Of a stretch of DNA of 64,000 bases, positions 56,021 to 64,000 are shown one piece after another (the first letter of the stretch is position 1; the number at the start of each line of letters is the position of its first letter). A program made the position numbers and the translations under genes. This stretch comes from Oryzomicrobium terrae (lineage in GTDB: Bacteria; Pseudomonadota; Gammaproteobacteria; Burkholderiales; Rhodocyclaceae). The stretch covers positions 248,001 through 312,000 of the forward strand of contig NZ_CP022579.1 in the NCBI RefSeq assembly GCF_008274805.1, given 5' to 3'. The notes below the pieces were generated by a model. The model was not told the DNA's origin and did not search any database. It saw only the letters and a list, made by a program, of their open reading frames with translations.

Positions 56021-56463
56021 TGCAGGGTCTCGAATTTGGCGCGCAGCCAGTCGGGGATAGGGATCGATTTCATCTTGGCGAAGTCGACGCAGACGATCTG
56101 CACCGTGGCGGTGGCCAGTTCCAGCCAGCCACTGGGAGCGTCGGGGTCGGCGCGGCGCACGTGCTGGCGGAACACCACCTGGCTGCGGCCAAGCTTGTCC
56201 ACTTCGAGGCCGACCTCGAGCAGGTCGTCGAGGTGGGCCGGACGCAGGTAGTCGATGTTGATGTTGCGCACCACGAACACCAGGTTGTGGTCGCGCACCA
56301 GGTCGCGCTGGTCGTGGCCGATCTGACGCAGCCACTCGGTACGGCAGCGTTCGAGAAAATCCAGGTAGGTGGCGTGGTAGACCACGCCGCCGGCATCGGT
56401 GTCGGCGTAGTAAACCCGGACGGGCCAGGTGAAGGCGTTGGGTTTTTGTTCGTGGGCGGGCAT
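56017..56463 (-). CDS. ybgC: Acyl-CoA thioesterase YbgC
   Basis: Hot-dog-fold thioesterase encoded first in tol-pal operons. The 148-residue protein has the active-site region [23 protein letters not shown] with the catalytic Asp, and the [11 protein letters not shown] segment. Its stop overlaps tolQ by 4 bp, so it is coupled to the Tol genes. Confidence 0.94.
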   Translation of the reverse strand: MPAHEQKPNAFTWPVRVYYADTDAGGVVYHATYLDFLERCRTEWLRQIGHDQRDLVRDHNLVFVVRNINIDYLRPAHLDDLLEVGLEVDKLGRSQVVFRQHVRRADPDAPSGWLELATATVQIVCVDFAKMKSIPIPDWLRAKFETLQ

Positions 56464-56577
56464 GAAGGCGCTATTTTAGGAGTCTGGCGGCGGGGGATAC
56501 GGCCTGGCCTGTAACGCACTGTAACCAGTTGTGTGCAAAATCCAGGAAGTGCCGTAGGGAGGCGGGGCGGTCGGTCC

Positions 56578-57651
56578 TCAGGCCGGGTCATCCCACAGTT
56601 GGGGAGCGGCTTCCTGGGGAATGCCCGCCGGCGGGCGGAAACCCAGGTGGCGATAGATGGCGGCGGTGGCCATGCGCCCCCGGGGGGTGCGTTGCAGGTA
56701 GCCCTGCTGGATCAGGTAGGGCTCCAGCACGTCCTCGATGGTGTCCCGGGCCTCGCCGATGGCTGCCGCCAGGTTGTCCACCCCGACCGGGCCGCCGCCG
56801 AACTTGTCGATCACCGCTTCAAGCAGCTTGCGATCCATCATGTCCAGGCCGGCCGGGTCCACGTCGAGCATGGACAGGGCGGCGTCCGCCACCGGGGCGG
56901 TGATCACGCCGCCAGCCTTGACTTCGGCGTAGTCGCGCACCCGGCGCAGCAGCCGGTTGGCGATACGTGGTGTGCCTCGGGAACGCTTGGCGATCTCCAG
57001 GGCGCCGTCGGGCTCGATGGCCACGTTGAGCAGGCCGGCGGAGCGGCTGACGATGTGGGTCAGCTCGGCGGCGGTGTAGAACTCCAGCCGTGAGACGATG
57101 CCGAAGCGGTCGCGCAGCGGGTTGGTCAGCATGCCGGCCCGGGTGGTGGCCCCCACCAGGGTGAACGGCGGCAGGTCGAGCTTGACCGAGCGGGCCGCCG
57201 GGCCTTCGCCGATCATGATGTCGATCTGGAAGTCCTCCAGGGCCGGATAGAGGATTTCCTCCACCACCGGCGACAGGCGGTGGATCTCGTCGATGAACAG
57301 GACGTCGTTGGCGTCCAGGTTGGTCAGGATCGCCGCCAGGTCGCCCGGGCGCTCCAGCACCGGGCCCGAGGTCTGGCGCAGGTTGACGCCCATCTCCTGG
57401 GCGACGATGTGGGCCAGGGTGGTCTTGCCCAGACCCGGGGGGCCGAACAGCAGCACGTGGTCGAGGGATTCACCGCGCTGACGGGCCGCCTGGATGAAGA
57501 TCTCCAACTGTTCCCGCACCTTGGCCTGGCCCACGTAGTCGGCCAGGCGCTTCGGCCGCAGCGCGCGCTCGATGGCCTCCTCCTGGGTGGAGGCGGCGCC
57601 GGGGGCGATCAGGCGGTTGGCGGGGGCGGAAAAGGAGTCGGTTTCGATCAT
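56578..57651 (-). CDS. ruvB: Holliday junction branch-migration helicase RuvB
   Basis: AAA+ motor for branch migration. The 357-residue protein has Walker [14 protein letters not shown], Walker [10 protein letters not shown], sensor GATTRAGML and the C-terminal winged helix ([19 protein letters not shown]). It follows ruvA after a 54-bp gap. Confidence 0.97.
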   Translation of the reverse strand: MIETDSFSAPANRLIAPGAASTQEEAIERALRPKRLADYVGQAKVREQLEIFIQAARQRGESLDHVLLFGPPGLGKTTLAHIVAQEMGVNLRQTSGPVLERPGDLAAILTNLDANDVLFIDEIHRLSPVVEEILYPALEDFQIDIMIGEGPAARSVKLDLPPFTLVGATTRAGMLTNPLRDRFGIVSRLEFYTAAELTHIVSRSAGLLNVAIEPDGALEIAKRSRGTPRIANRLLRRVRDYAEVKAGGVITAPVADAALSMLDVDPAGLDMMDRKLLEAVIDKFGGGPVGVDNLAAAIGEARDTIEDVLEPYLIQQGYLQRTPRGRMATAAIYRHLGFRPPAGIPQEAAPQLWDDPA

Positions 57652-57705
57652 CGTTGCGGGTACGGGGCGGGCGGACTGGCGTCGGGTGCGAGGGGCTCAG
57701 GCCGC

Positions 57706-58290
57706 TCAGGTCTTGGCCAGGAGCTTGAGGGCCTGGCGGATGCCGTCGGAAACGGAAACGCCGGCGGGCAACTTGTCCATCGCCTGGCCGGCTTCGCGCT
57801 CATTGTAGCCGAGGGCCAGCAGGGCATTGAGGATGTCGTGGCTGGCGTCCGGGGCCAGGGCGGTGGCGCTGCCCGGTGCGGCGCCATTGGCGACGAGCTT
57901 GTCCTTGAGTTCGAGCAGCAGGCGTTCGGCAGTCTTCTTGCCGACGCCGGGGATCTTGGTCAGCCGCCCGGTTTCCTGGCGCGACACGGCGGCGGCCAGT
58001 TCACTCACCGACAGGCCGGAGAGCACGGCCAGGGCCATCTTCGGCCCGACCCCGGAAATCTTCACCAACTGGCGGAAGGTGGCCCGCTCCTCGGCGGTGA
58101 GGAAGCCGAACAGGAAGTGGCCGTCCTCGCGCACCACATGGTGGGTGAGCAGCACGGTCTTCTCGCCCAGGCCGGGCAGGTTGTAGAAGGTGCTCATGGG
58201 CACGTCCACCTCGTAGCCCACGCCGCCCACGTCCACCAGGACCTGGGGCGGGGTTTTCTCGATGAGGGTGCCGGCGAGTCGTCCGATCAT
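57706..58290 (-). CDS. ruvA: Holliday junction DNA-binding protein RuvA
   Basis: Tetrameric junction-binding subunit of RuvAB. The 194-residue protein begins [21 protein letters not shown] and has helix-hairpin-helix segments ([36 protein letters not shown]). A flexible linker leads to the C-terminal RuvB-binding domain. The start overlaps the ruvC stop by 4 bp. Confidence 0.97.
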   Translation of the reverse strand: MIGRLAGTLIEKTPPQVLVDVGGVGYEVDVPMSTFYNLPGLGEKTVLLTHHVVREDGHFLFGFLTAEERATFRQLVKISGVGPKMALAVLSGLSVSELAAAVSRQETGRLTKIPGVGKKTAERLLLELKDKLVANGAAPGSATALAPDASHDILNALLALGYNEREAGQAMDKLPAGVSVSDGIRQALKLLAKT

Positions 58291-58892
58291 TTCTTGTCCC
58301 CGGAAGAGGTTGAGAGGGTGGCCGCGCCGGGCAGGCGGGCCAGGTCCTTGGCCATCAATCGGCCGCCGCGGCGGCGCCCGGCGGTGGGCAGGGCGCCCAT
58401 GCCCAGGCCGCCGTGGGCGTGGCAGATGGCGCAGGCCAGGGCGTCGGCCGCGTCCGGCGACGGGTCGCCGGGCAGTTGCAGCAGGCGCCGCACCATGTGC
58501 TGCACCTGGGTCTTGTCGGCCCGGCCGTGGCCCACCACCGCCTGCTTGATCTGCATGGTGCCGTATTCGGCCACCGGCAGGCCGGCCAGGGTCAGGGTGG
58601 TGATGGCGGCGCCCCGGGCCTGGCCGAGCAACAGGGTGGACCAGGGGTTGCGGTTGAGGAACACCTCCTCGATGGCGGCCTGGCTCGGAGTGTGGGCGGC
58701 GACAATGGCGTCGATGCCCCGGGCGATGGTGGCCAGCCGCTCGGGCAGCCCGGCCTTGTCGTCGGTGCGGATGCAGCCGCTGGCGACGTAGGCGAGCTTG
58801 CTGCCGGTGACGTCGATGACGCCGAAGCCAGTGATCCGCAGCCCCGGGTCGATGCCCAGGATGCGCAGGGTGGTGGGGGGCGGTGCGGTCAC
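58287..58892 (-). CDS. ruvC: Holliday junction resolvase RuvC
   Basis: Endonuclease that cuts Holliday junctions. The 201-residue protein has the first catalytic Asp in [15 protein letters not shown], Glu in [12 protein letters not shown], and the C-terminal Asp region [19 protein letters not shown] start at 58892 is used. The C-terminus is about 20-25 residues longer than E. coli RuvC. Confidence 0.96.
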   Translation of the reverse strand: MTAPPPTTLRILGIDPGLRITGFGVIDVTGSKLAYVASGCIRTDDKAGLPERLATIARGIDAIVAAHTPSQAAIEEVFLNRNPWSTLLLGQARGAAITTLTLAGLPVAEYGTMQIKQAVVGHGRADKTQVQHMVRRLLQLPGDPSPDAADALACAICHAHGGLGMGALPTAGRRRGGRLMAKDLARLPGAATLSTSSGDKK

Positions 58893-58899
58893 AGCCGGC

Positions 58900-59757
58900 T
58901 CACTTGCGCGCCAGGGCGACGCCGACCACCGCCACCGCCATGCCGAGCAGGGCGGCGCCGGTGAGGGTTTCGCCGAAGGCGGCCCAGGCGATCAGGGCGG
59001 TGGTCGGCGGGGTCAGGTAGAACAGGCTGGCCACGTTGACCGCGCTGCCGCTGCGGATCAGCAGGTTGAGCAGGCTGATGGCGCCCACCGACAGCACCAG
59101 CACCAGCCAGAGCAGGGCGAAGACGAACTGGCTGCTCCATTCGATGTGGAACGATTCGCCACTGGCCATGGCGGCCAGGGCGGTGACCAGGGCCGTCGGC
59201 ACGAACTGGATTACCGCCCCGGTGCGCAGGTCGAAGCGGGGGCAGAAGCGTTTCTGGTACAGGGTGCCGGCGGTGATCGCCATCAGGGCGAATAAAGCCG
59301 GCAGCAACAGGGTGCCCAGGGGCAGGCCGGTGAGCTTGCTGGACACCACCAGGGTTACACCGGCGAAGCCCAGCATCAGCCCCTGCCATTGCCGGCCGGT
59401 GACCTTCTCGCCGAGCAACAGACCGGCGCCCAGGGCGGTGAGCAGGGGCTGGATGCCGACTACCAGGGAGGTGATCCCGGCGGGCAGGCCCTGGCCGATG
59501 GCGACGAATACCCCGCCCAGATAGCAGGCGTGCAGCAACACGCCGGTGACGGCGATGTGCAGCCACTGGCGCGGCTCCCGGGGCCAGGGGGCCCGGGTGG
59601 CCAGGGCCACCGCCAGCATCAGCCCGATCACCAGCAGGTAGCGGGCGAGCAGGAAGACGAGGGGCGCGGCGTAGGGCAGGCCGAACTTGGCGCCAATGAA
59701 GCCGGTGCTCCACAGAAGCACGAACAGCAGCGGCAGGAGCGAGCGCAGGGCGGGCAC
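58900..59757 (-). CDS. EamA/DMT-family permease
   Basis: A 285-residue inner-membrane transporter of the drug/metabolite family with ten predicted spans in two EamA repeats. First-repeat landmarks are [18 protein letters not shown] and [29 protein letters not shown]. In the second repeat there is [27 protein letters not shown] at 59757 directly precedes the first span; the upstream ATG at 59811 adds a non-hydrophobic leader. Substrate unknown. It is 7 bp before ruvC. Confidence 0.85.
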   Translation of the reverse strand: MPALRSLLPLLFVLLWSTGFIGAKFGLPYAAPLVFLLARYLLVIGLMLAVALATRAPWPREPRQWLHIAVTGVLLHACYLGGVFVAIGQGLPAGITSLVVGIQPLLTALGAGLLLGEKVTGRQWQGLMLGFAGVTLVVSSKLTGLPLGTLLLPALFALMAITAGTLYQKRFCPRFDLRTGAVIQFVPTALVTALAAMASGESFHIEWSSQFVFALLWLVLVLSVGAISLLNLLIRSGSAVNVASLFYLTPPTTALIAWAAFGETLTGAALLGMAVAVVGVALARK

Positions 59758-59814
59758 GGAAGGGGGCGGGGCGCAGGAGAAAGAGGATGAGCCTAAAAGT
59801 GGCGGGGCCAAAAC

Positions 59815-59843
59815 GACAAAGCGGCGCCGGGCGCCGCTTTGTC
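59815..59843 (-). terminator. Terminator after yebC
   Basis: GACAAAGCGGCGC (59815-59827) and GCGCCGCTTTGTC (59831-59843) form a perfect 13-bp stem around a 3-nt loop. It lies 16 bp after the yebC stop; the T run on the minus strand is part of the stem. Confidence 0.7.
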
Positions 59844-59859
59844 TGTTGCCGGAAGGGGC

Positions 59860-60585
59860 TTAGTCCTCGAACACCGCCGAGGAGTAAACCTCCTGGACGT
59901 CGTCCAGGGATTCCAGGGCATCGAGCAGCTTCTGCATCTTCAGGGCGTCGTCGCCGGCCAGGGGCGATTCGTTGAGGGGCTTCATGCTCACCTCGCCGAA
60001 CTCGGCCTTGAAGCCGGCGCCTTCCAGGGTTTCCTTGATGGTAGTGAATTCCCAGGGGCCGGTGATGACCTCGATGGAGCCGTCGTCGTTGCTCACCACG
60101 TCGTCGGCGCCGGCTTCCAGGGCCGCTTCCATCAGGGCGTCCTCGTTGGTGCCGGGGGCGAACAGCAGCTGGCCGCAGTGCTTGAACTGGAAGGCCACGC
60201 AACCGTCGGTACCCATGTTGCCGCCGTACTTGGAGAAGGCGTGGCGCACTTCGGCCACGGTGCGGACCTTGTTGTCGGTGAGGCAGTCCACCATCACTGC
60301 CGCGCCGCCGATACCGTAACCTTCATAGCGTACTTCTTCGTAGCTGACGCCTTCGAGCTGGCCGGTGCCGCGCTTGATGGCGTTGTCGATGTTGTCCTTG
60401 GGCATCGATTCGCCCTTGGCCTTTTCGATTGCCAGGCGCAGGCGCGGGTTCATGGCCGGGTCGCCCCCGCCCATCTTGGCCGCTACCGTGATTTCCTTGA
60501 TCAGCTTGGTGAAGACCTTGCCGCGCTTGGCGTCCTGCCGGCCTTTACGATGCTGGATGTTGGCCCATTTGGAATGCCCGGCCAT
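59860..60585 (-). CDS. yebC: YebC/PmpR family regulatory or translation factor
   Basis: A 241-residue protein of the TACO1/YebC family, known as transcription regulators and, in recent work, as factors for translating proline-rich stretches. Landmarks are [23 protein letters not shown] and [24 protein letters not shown]. The linkage to proline-rich translation is of interest here because TolA in the same window has twelve consecutive prolines. GAGGTGAG precedes the ATG. Confidence 0.96.
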   Translation of the reverse strand: MAGHSKWANIQHRKGRQDAKRGKVFTKLIKEITVAAKMGGGDPAMNPRLRLAIEKAKGESMPKDNIDNAIKRGTGQLEGVSYEEVRYEGYGIGGAAVMVDCLTDNKVRTVAEVRHAFSKYGGNMGTDGCVAFQFKHCGQLLFAPGTNEDALMEAALEAGADDVVSNDDGSIEVITGPWEFTTIKETLEGAGFKAEFGEVSMKPLNESPLAGDDALKMQKLLDALESLDDVQEVYSSAVFED

Positions 60586-60646
60586 AGCTCACCTCAAACG
60601 TGATGTATTGTCGAAAACCCGCGCTAGCACGCACGCTAGAGCGTTT

Positions 60647-60664
60647 TAGAATCGCAAAATTCTA
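60647..60664. promoter_or_regulatory. Overlapping divergent promoters of yebC and the HerA-like gene
   Basis: TAGAAT (60647-60652, plus) and ATTCTA (60659-60664, TAGAAT on minus) form an inverted repeat around CGCAAA. Each can serve as the -10 of one gene: 33 bp before the HerA-like ATG and 74 bp before the yebC ATG. The minus-strand one has the TGC extension. Confidence 0.5.
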
Positions 60665-60684
60665 GCATAGCGAGGCTCTTCCCC

Positions 60685-62238
60685 ATGGCTGCTCCCCTTC
60701 CCGTCGCCCGGCACCAGTCTGACGACCTGTGCCTGTTGCCCGCCCTGGCCAACCGCCACGGCTTGATCACCGGCGCCACCGGCACCGGCAAGACCATCAC
60801 CCTGCAAGTGCTGGCCGAACGCTTCTCGGCCATTGGCGTGCCGGTCTTTCTCGCCGACGTGAAGGGCGACCTGTCCGGCGTTGCGGCCCCGGGGCAGGAA
60901 TCGGCCAAGCTGGCCGAGCGCCTCAAGAGCCTGGGCGTTGCCGACTGGACGCCGAAAGCCGTACCCACCGTGTTCTGGGATGTGTATGGCAAGCAGGGCC
61001 ACCCGGTGCGGGCCACAATCTCCGACATGGGGCCGGTGCTGCTCGCCCGCCTGCTCAACCTCAACGACACCCAGGCCGGGGTGCTGCAGCTGGTGTTCAA
61101 GATCGCCGACGACAACGGCCTGCTGCTGCTCGACCTGAAGGACCTGCGCGCCATGGTCCAGCACGTCGGCGACAACGCCAAGACCTTCACCACCGAGTAC
61201 GGCAACATCTCCGCCGCCTCCATCGGCGCCATCCAGCGCGGCTTGCTGACCCTGGGCGAGCAGGGCGGCGAGGTGTTCTTCGGCGAGCCCATGCTCGACA
61301 TCGCCGACCTGATGCAGACCGACGGCGACGGTCGTGGCGTGGTCAACGTGCTGGCCGCCGATTCCCTGATGCAGCAGCCCCGGCTGTATTCGACCTTCCT
61401 GCTCTGGTTGCTCTCCGAACTGTTCGAGCGCCTGCCCGAGGTGGGGGACCTGGACAAGCCCAAACTGGTGTTCTTCTTCGACGAGGCCCACCTGCTATTC
61501 AACGAGGCGCCGCCGGCCCTGCAGGAAAAGATCGAGCAGGTGGTGCGGCTGATCCGCTCCAAGGGCGTGGGCGTCTATTTCGTCAGCCAGAATCCCCTGG
61601 ACATCCCCGAGAAGGTTCTCGGCCAGCTCGGCAACCGGGTCCAGCACGCCCTGCGCGCCTTCACGCCGCGGGACCAGAAGGCGGTCAAGACCGCCGCCGA
61701 GACCCTGCGTGCCAACCCGGCCTTCGATGCCGCTGCGGCCATCACCGAACTGGGGGTGGGCGAAGCCCTGGTGTCCTTCCTCGACGAGAAGGGCCGGCCG
61801 GCCATGGTCGAGCGGGCCTTCATCCTGCCGCCGGCCTCACGCATCGGGCCGCTGACCGCCGACGAACGCGCCGCGGTGGTCAAGGGCTCGCTGCTGTTCG
61901 GCCACTACGAGCAGGCCGTGGATCGGGAAAGCGCCTACGAGATCCTGCGCGGGCGCAACGTACCGGCGGCCAACGGTACGGGCAGCGCGGCGACCCAAGG
62001 TAAAGGCGGCGAGGGTGGCGAGGTCTCGGCTGCCTCCGGCGGCGGATTGGGCGGAGTGCTCGGTGACATCTTCGGCGGCGCGGGTGCTCCGGCGGCCAAG
62101 GGGGCGCGGCGCAGCGACTCCCTGGTGGAGACCCTGGCCAAATCGGCCGCCCGGGCGATCGGTTCCCAGGTGGGGCGCGAGATCATCCGCGGTGTGCTCG
62201 GCTCGATCCTCGGTGGCGGGGGCTCCCGGCGCCGTTAG
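60685..62238 (+). CDS. HerA-like ATPase (DUF853, YjgR-like)
   Basis: A 517-residue P-loop ATPase of the HerA/FtsK superfamily. Walker A is [14 protein letters not shown], Walker [13 protein letters not shown], and an arginine-finger region lies near [15 protein letters not shown]. The C-terminus is Gly-rich (about 440-517) with a basic end, as in the YjgR group. The physiological role of this family is not established; it lacks a linked nuclease (NurA) gene here, so a DNA-end resection role is not supported. Divergent from yebC. Confidence 0.88.
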   Translation: MAAPLPVARHQSDDLCLLPALANRHGLITGATGTGKTITLQVLAERFSAIGVPVFLADVKGDLSGVAAPGQESAKLAERLKSLGVADWTPKAVPTVFWDVYGKQGHPVRATISDMGPVLLARLLNLNDTQAGVLQLVFKIADDNGLLLLDLKDLRAMVQHVGDNAKTFTTEYGNISAASIGAIQRGLLTLGEQGGEVFFGEPMLDIADLMQTDGDGRGVVNVLAADSLMQQPRLYSTFLLWLLSELFERLPEVGDLDKPKLVFFFDEAHLLFNEAPPALQEKIEQVVRLIRSKGVGVYFVSQNPLDIPEKVLGQLGNRVQHALRAFTPRDQKAVKTAAETLRANPAFDAAAAITELGVGEALVSFLDEKGRPAMVERAFILPPASRIGPLTADERAAVVKGSLLFGHYEQAVDRESAYEILRGRNVPAANGTGSAATQGKGGEGGEVSAASGGGLGGVLGDIFGGAGAPAAKGARRSDSLVETLAKSAARAIGSQVGREIIRGVLGSILGGGGSRRR

Positions 62239-62255
62239 CAGGGGCGCCGCACGCT

Positions 62256-62951
62256 TCAGGCGAAGGCTGTCGGCAGTGTGGCGTCCAGGGTGGCGCTGGC
62301 GTTGAGGGACAAGGCCCCGTGCTGCAGGGTGAAACCGGTGGCCCGGGTCGCCGTGGTCACGATGCGGGCCAGGATCTCGCCTGCCGCATCCGGCGTCATG
62401 CCCTGGGCAATGGCCTGGCGGTAGGCTCCCTGGGCCCGGGTCTGGATCACCTGGGCCTCCTTGGCGAGCAAGGTGCTGGCGGCGCCGGCCAGGGTGGGAT
62501 CGCTGTTCAGGGCCGCTTCCGCCTCCGGGTTGCCGGGAACCCGGAAGCGCCCGTCCTCCAAGCGGATCTCGTAGCGGGCTGTGGGATTCAGGCTGGCACG
62601 CAGCAGCGCCCGGTACATGCTCACCTCCACGTCCTGGCGCTCCTGTCCCACTTCACGGGCGAGGCTGGCCGAATCGGGGGGCAGGGCCTCGCTCTGCATC
62701 GGTGGGCTATTTCCCGCAACCCCAGACGCATTCGCCGCAGCGCTGGCGGCACGGCTGCTGTTCGGAGTGTTCGGAGTGGCGGCGATAGTTTCGCGGGCCG
62801 CCTTCTGACGGCCCGCCGCGGACAGGGTGACCCGGGTGCCGTCCCGGGCGGCAGCGTCGAGAGCGCTCGTGTTGGGGGTGTCGAGCGGGCCGGCCCGGGG
62901 CCGGATAAAACGCGCGGCAAACAGGGCACTTGCTGCTGTATCAACGTTCAT
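62256..62951 (-). CDS. Protein of unknown function
   Basis: A 231-residue protein without signal peptide or membrane segments. The N-terminal 100 residues are Ala/Ser/Thr/Asn-rich and probably disordered. The C-terminal half (about 105-231) is more ordered, with SMYRALLRASLNPTARYEIRL and a GFTLQHGALSLNASATLDA end. I recognise no family. The ATG at 62951 is preferred to an in-frame 63038. It is convergent with the HerA-like gene (17-bp gap). Confidence 0.55.
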   Translation of the reverse strand: MNVDTAASALFAARFIRPRAGPLDTPNTSALDAAARDGTRVTLSAAGRQKAARETIAATPNTPNSSRAASAAANASGVAGNSPPMQSEALPPDSASLAREVGQERQDVEVSMYRALLRASLNPTARYEIRLEDGRFRVPGNPEAEAALNSDPTLAGAASTLLAKEAQVIQTRAQGAYRQAIAQGMTPDAAGEILARIVTTATRATGFTLQHGALSLNASATLDATLPTAFA

Positions 62952-63315
62952 GACGTCACCTCGAATAAGCGTAGGCCGAAATCGTGCAAGTGACGTGCCA
63001 GGGCTTCCGGCGACGGCTGGAGGGACGACAACGCCCATGCCGTCGTGGCCCGTGGCGGAATGGCAGTCTCGCCAGCGCCTGCTGGCTGGGGAGGTTCTTG
63101 CCGTTTTGTCGGCGGCATAGGATTTTTTTGCCGAATCCCGGGGGAATGGTCCCGCCTACCGGCCATCGACGCTGCGGGCGTTATTGCATGCTCTGGGTGT
63201 GAGAAAAAAAGCCGCATTGCCGTAACGCGGAGCGATTTTCTTTGCGACAGATCATGCTCGGGCGATAGGATTAGGGCATATTCCTTTCCGTTCCTCCGTT
63301 TTCCTCCCGCTTCCG
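62952..63315. other. 364-bp divergent gap before the substrate-binding lipoprotein gene
   Basis: Less GC-rich than the genes around it, with several A/T runs (for example near 63122 and 63204). It should contain promoters in both directions; I could not identify them reliably. A short reading frame starting at 63045 runs on into the next gene in another frame and is not credible. Confidence 0.5.
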
Positions 63316-64000
63316 ATGCTTTCCGCCTTTTTCTTCCGGGGATTCCGCCTCGCCGCGGTCGTGCGCACCGCCTGCCGGTGGCTGCTGGTGCTGCTCGGCC
63401 TGGCGCTGCTGGCCGGATGCGACAAGCCGCGCATGCCCCTGGTTGTCGGCGCCAACCCCTGGCCGGGCTATGAGGGCTTGTTCCTTGCCCGGGACCAGGG
63501 GCTGGTGAGCGAGAACCAGGTGCACGTCCTCGATTTCCCCTCCACCAGCGAGGTGCTGCGCGCGTTCCGCAACGGCACCCTGGATGCCGCCGCCCTGACC
63601 TTGGACGAGGCCTTGTCCCTGGTAAATAGCGGCGAAGCGATCAAGGTGGTGCTGGTCTTCGATATCTCGGCCGGCGCCGATGCCCTGATAGCCCGGCCCG
63701 AGGTGGCCTCCCTGGCGGCCCTGCGCGGGCGGCGCATCGGCATCGAGCTGAACACCACCTCGTCGCTGCTGCTTGCCCGAGCCCTGGACAAGGCGGGCCT
63801 GAGCGCCAACGAGGTGACCCTGGTGCGCCTCTCCCTGGATGCCCAGCAGCAGGCGCTGCAGCAGGGGGAGGTGGATGCCCTGGCCACCTGCGAGCCACTC
63901 CGCTCCCAGCTGGCCGCCAGCGGCGCCCGGGTGTTGTTCGACAGCTCCGCCATGCCCAACGAGATCGTCGACGTGCTGGTGGTGCGTCAGTCCCTGCTGG
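63316..64000 (+). CDS. ABC-type substrate-binding lipoprotein, partial (cut by window edge)
   Basis: The ATG at 63316 opens 228 codons without a stop. There is a signal sequence with lipobox LAGC (Cys35), then a type II periplasmic-binding domain like those of nitrate/sulfonate/thiamine-precursor transporters: VVGANPWPGYEGLFLARDQ, a Ser/Thr phosphate- or ligand-binding loop in FPSTSEVL, and the segment RGRRIGIELNTTSSLLLARAL. In some bacteria such domains are the sensor half of signalling proteins; the end lies outside the window. Confidence 0.8.
   Translation, partial: MLSAFFFRGFRLAAVVRTACRWLLVLLGLALLAGCDKPRMPLVVGANPWPGYEGLFLARDQGLVSENQVHVLDFPSTSEVLRAFRNGTLDAAALTLDEALSLVNSGEAIKVVLVFDISAGADALIARPEVASLAALRGRRIGIELNTTSSLLLARALDKAGLSANEVTLVRLSLDAQQQALQQGEVDALATCEPLRSQLAASGARVLFDSSAMPNEIVDVLVVRQSLL

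Noticed and set aside
63045-63473. 142-codon frame in the gap before the lipoprotein gene
   Set aside because: Overlaps the start of the substrate-binding lipoprotein in another frame, has no RBS and no recognisable feature.

Overview
The window is high-GC bacterial chromosome with dense genes and short gaps. The gene content points to a betaproteobacterium, most likely Rhodocyclales (Azospira/Azoarcus/Thauera-like). The indicators are a ccm-nap respiratory block, yicC-gmk-rpoZ-spoT in series, tol-pal-cpoB-queE-queC with ybgC, and ruvCAB next to yebC. No insertion sequence, integrase, phage module or CRISPR array was seen, so this is mostly core chromosome with small accessory patches.

Layout. 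1-900: start of a malic enzyme gene (minus). 1195-8088: complete System I cytochrome c maturation operon ccmABCDEFGHI. 8307-14768: periplasmic nitrate reductase operon napFDAGHBC. The two belong together because NapB and NapC need covalent heme. Both have an FNR-like box 41.5 bp upstream of a predicted transcription start. 15176-20683 (minus): envelope-glycan operon with an ArnT-like glycosyltransferase, a sialidase-like protein, a small membrane protein, a GT2 glycosyltransferase and a flippase-like protein. 20992-24410 (minus): TatD nuclease with an unusual insertion, enoyl-CoA hydratase and D-amino-acid dehydrogenase. 24504-29301 (minus): spoT, rpoZ, gmk, an exported DsrE-like protein and yicC. 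29643-37050 (plus): Ser/Thr kinase and PP2C phosphatase pair, rph, rdgB, hemW, a membrane protein and an antiporter-like protein. 37166-37831: a low-GC lipoprotein gene that looks acquired. 37915-40758 (minus): trmB, an unknown secreted protein, thiG and thiS. 40961-42121: an orphan branched-chain amino-acid binding protein. 42332-47316 (minus): an RbbA-type ABC exporter in three genes. 47452-50489 (minus): dgkA, tRNA-Gly(CCC), a TsuA/YedE-like transporter, queC and a PilZ protein. 50560-56463 (minus): queE and the Tol-Pal operon. 56578-60585 (minus): ruvB, ruvA, ruvC, an EamA transporter and yebC. 60685-62238: HerA-like ATPase. 62256-62951: unknown protein. 63316-end: start of a substrate-binding lipoprotein.

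The most notable non-gene signals are a family of short palindromic intergenic repeats (near 15.1, 22.0, 32.95 and 42.2 kb) that resembles REP/BIME elements, the matched FNR-like promoters of ccm and nap, and the palindromic overlapping promoters between yebC and the HerA-like gene. I found no clear new defence or mobile system. The best candidates for something undescribed are the repeat family and the glycosyltransferase/sialidase-like operon.
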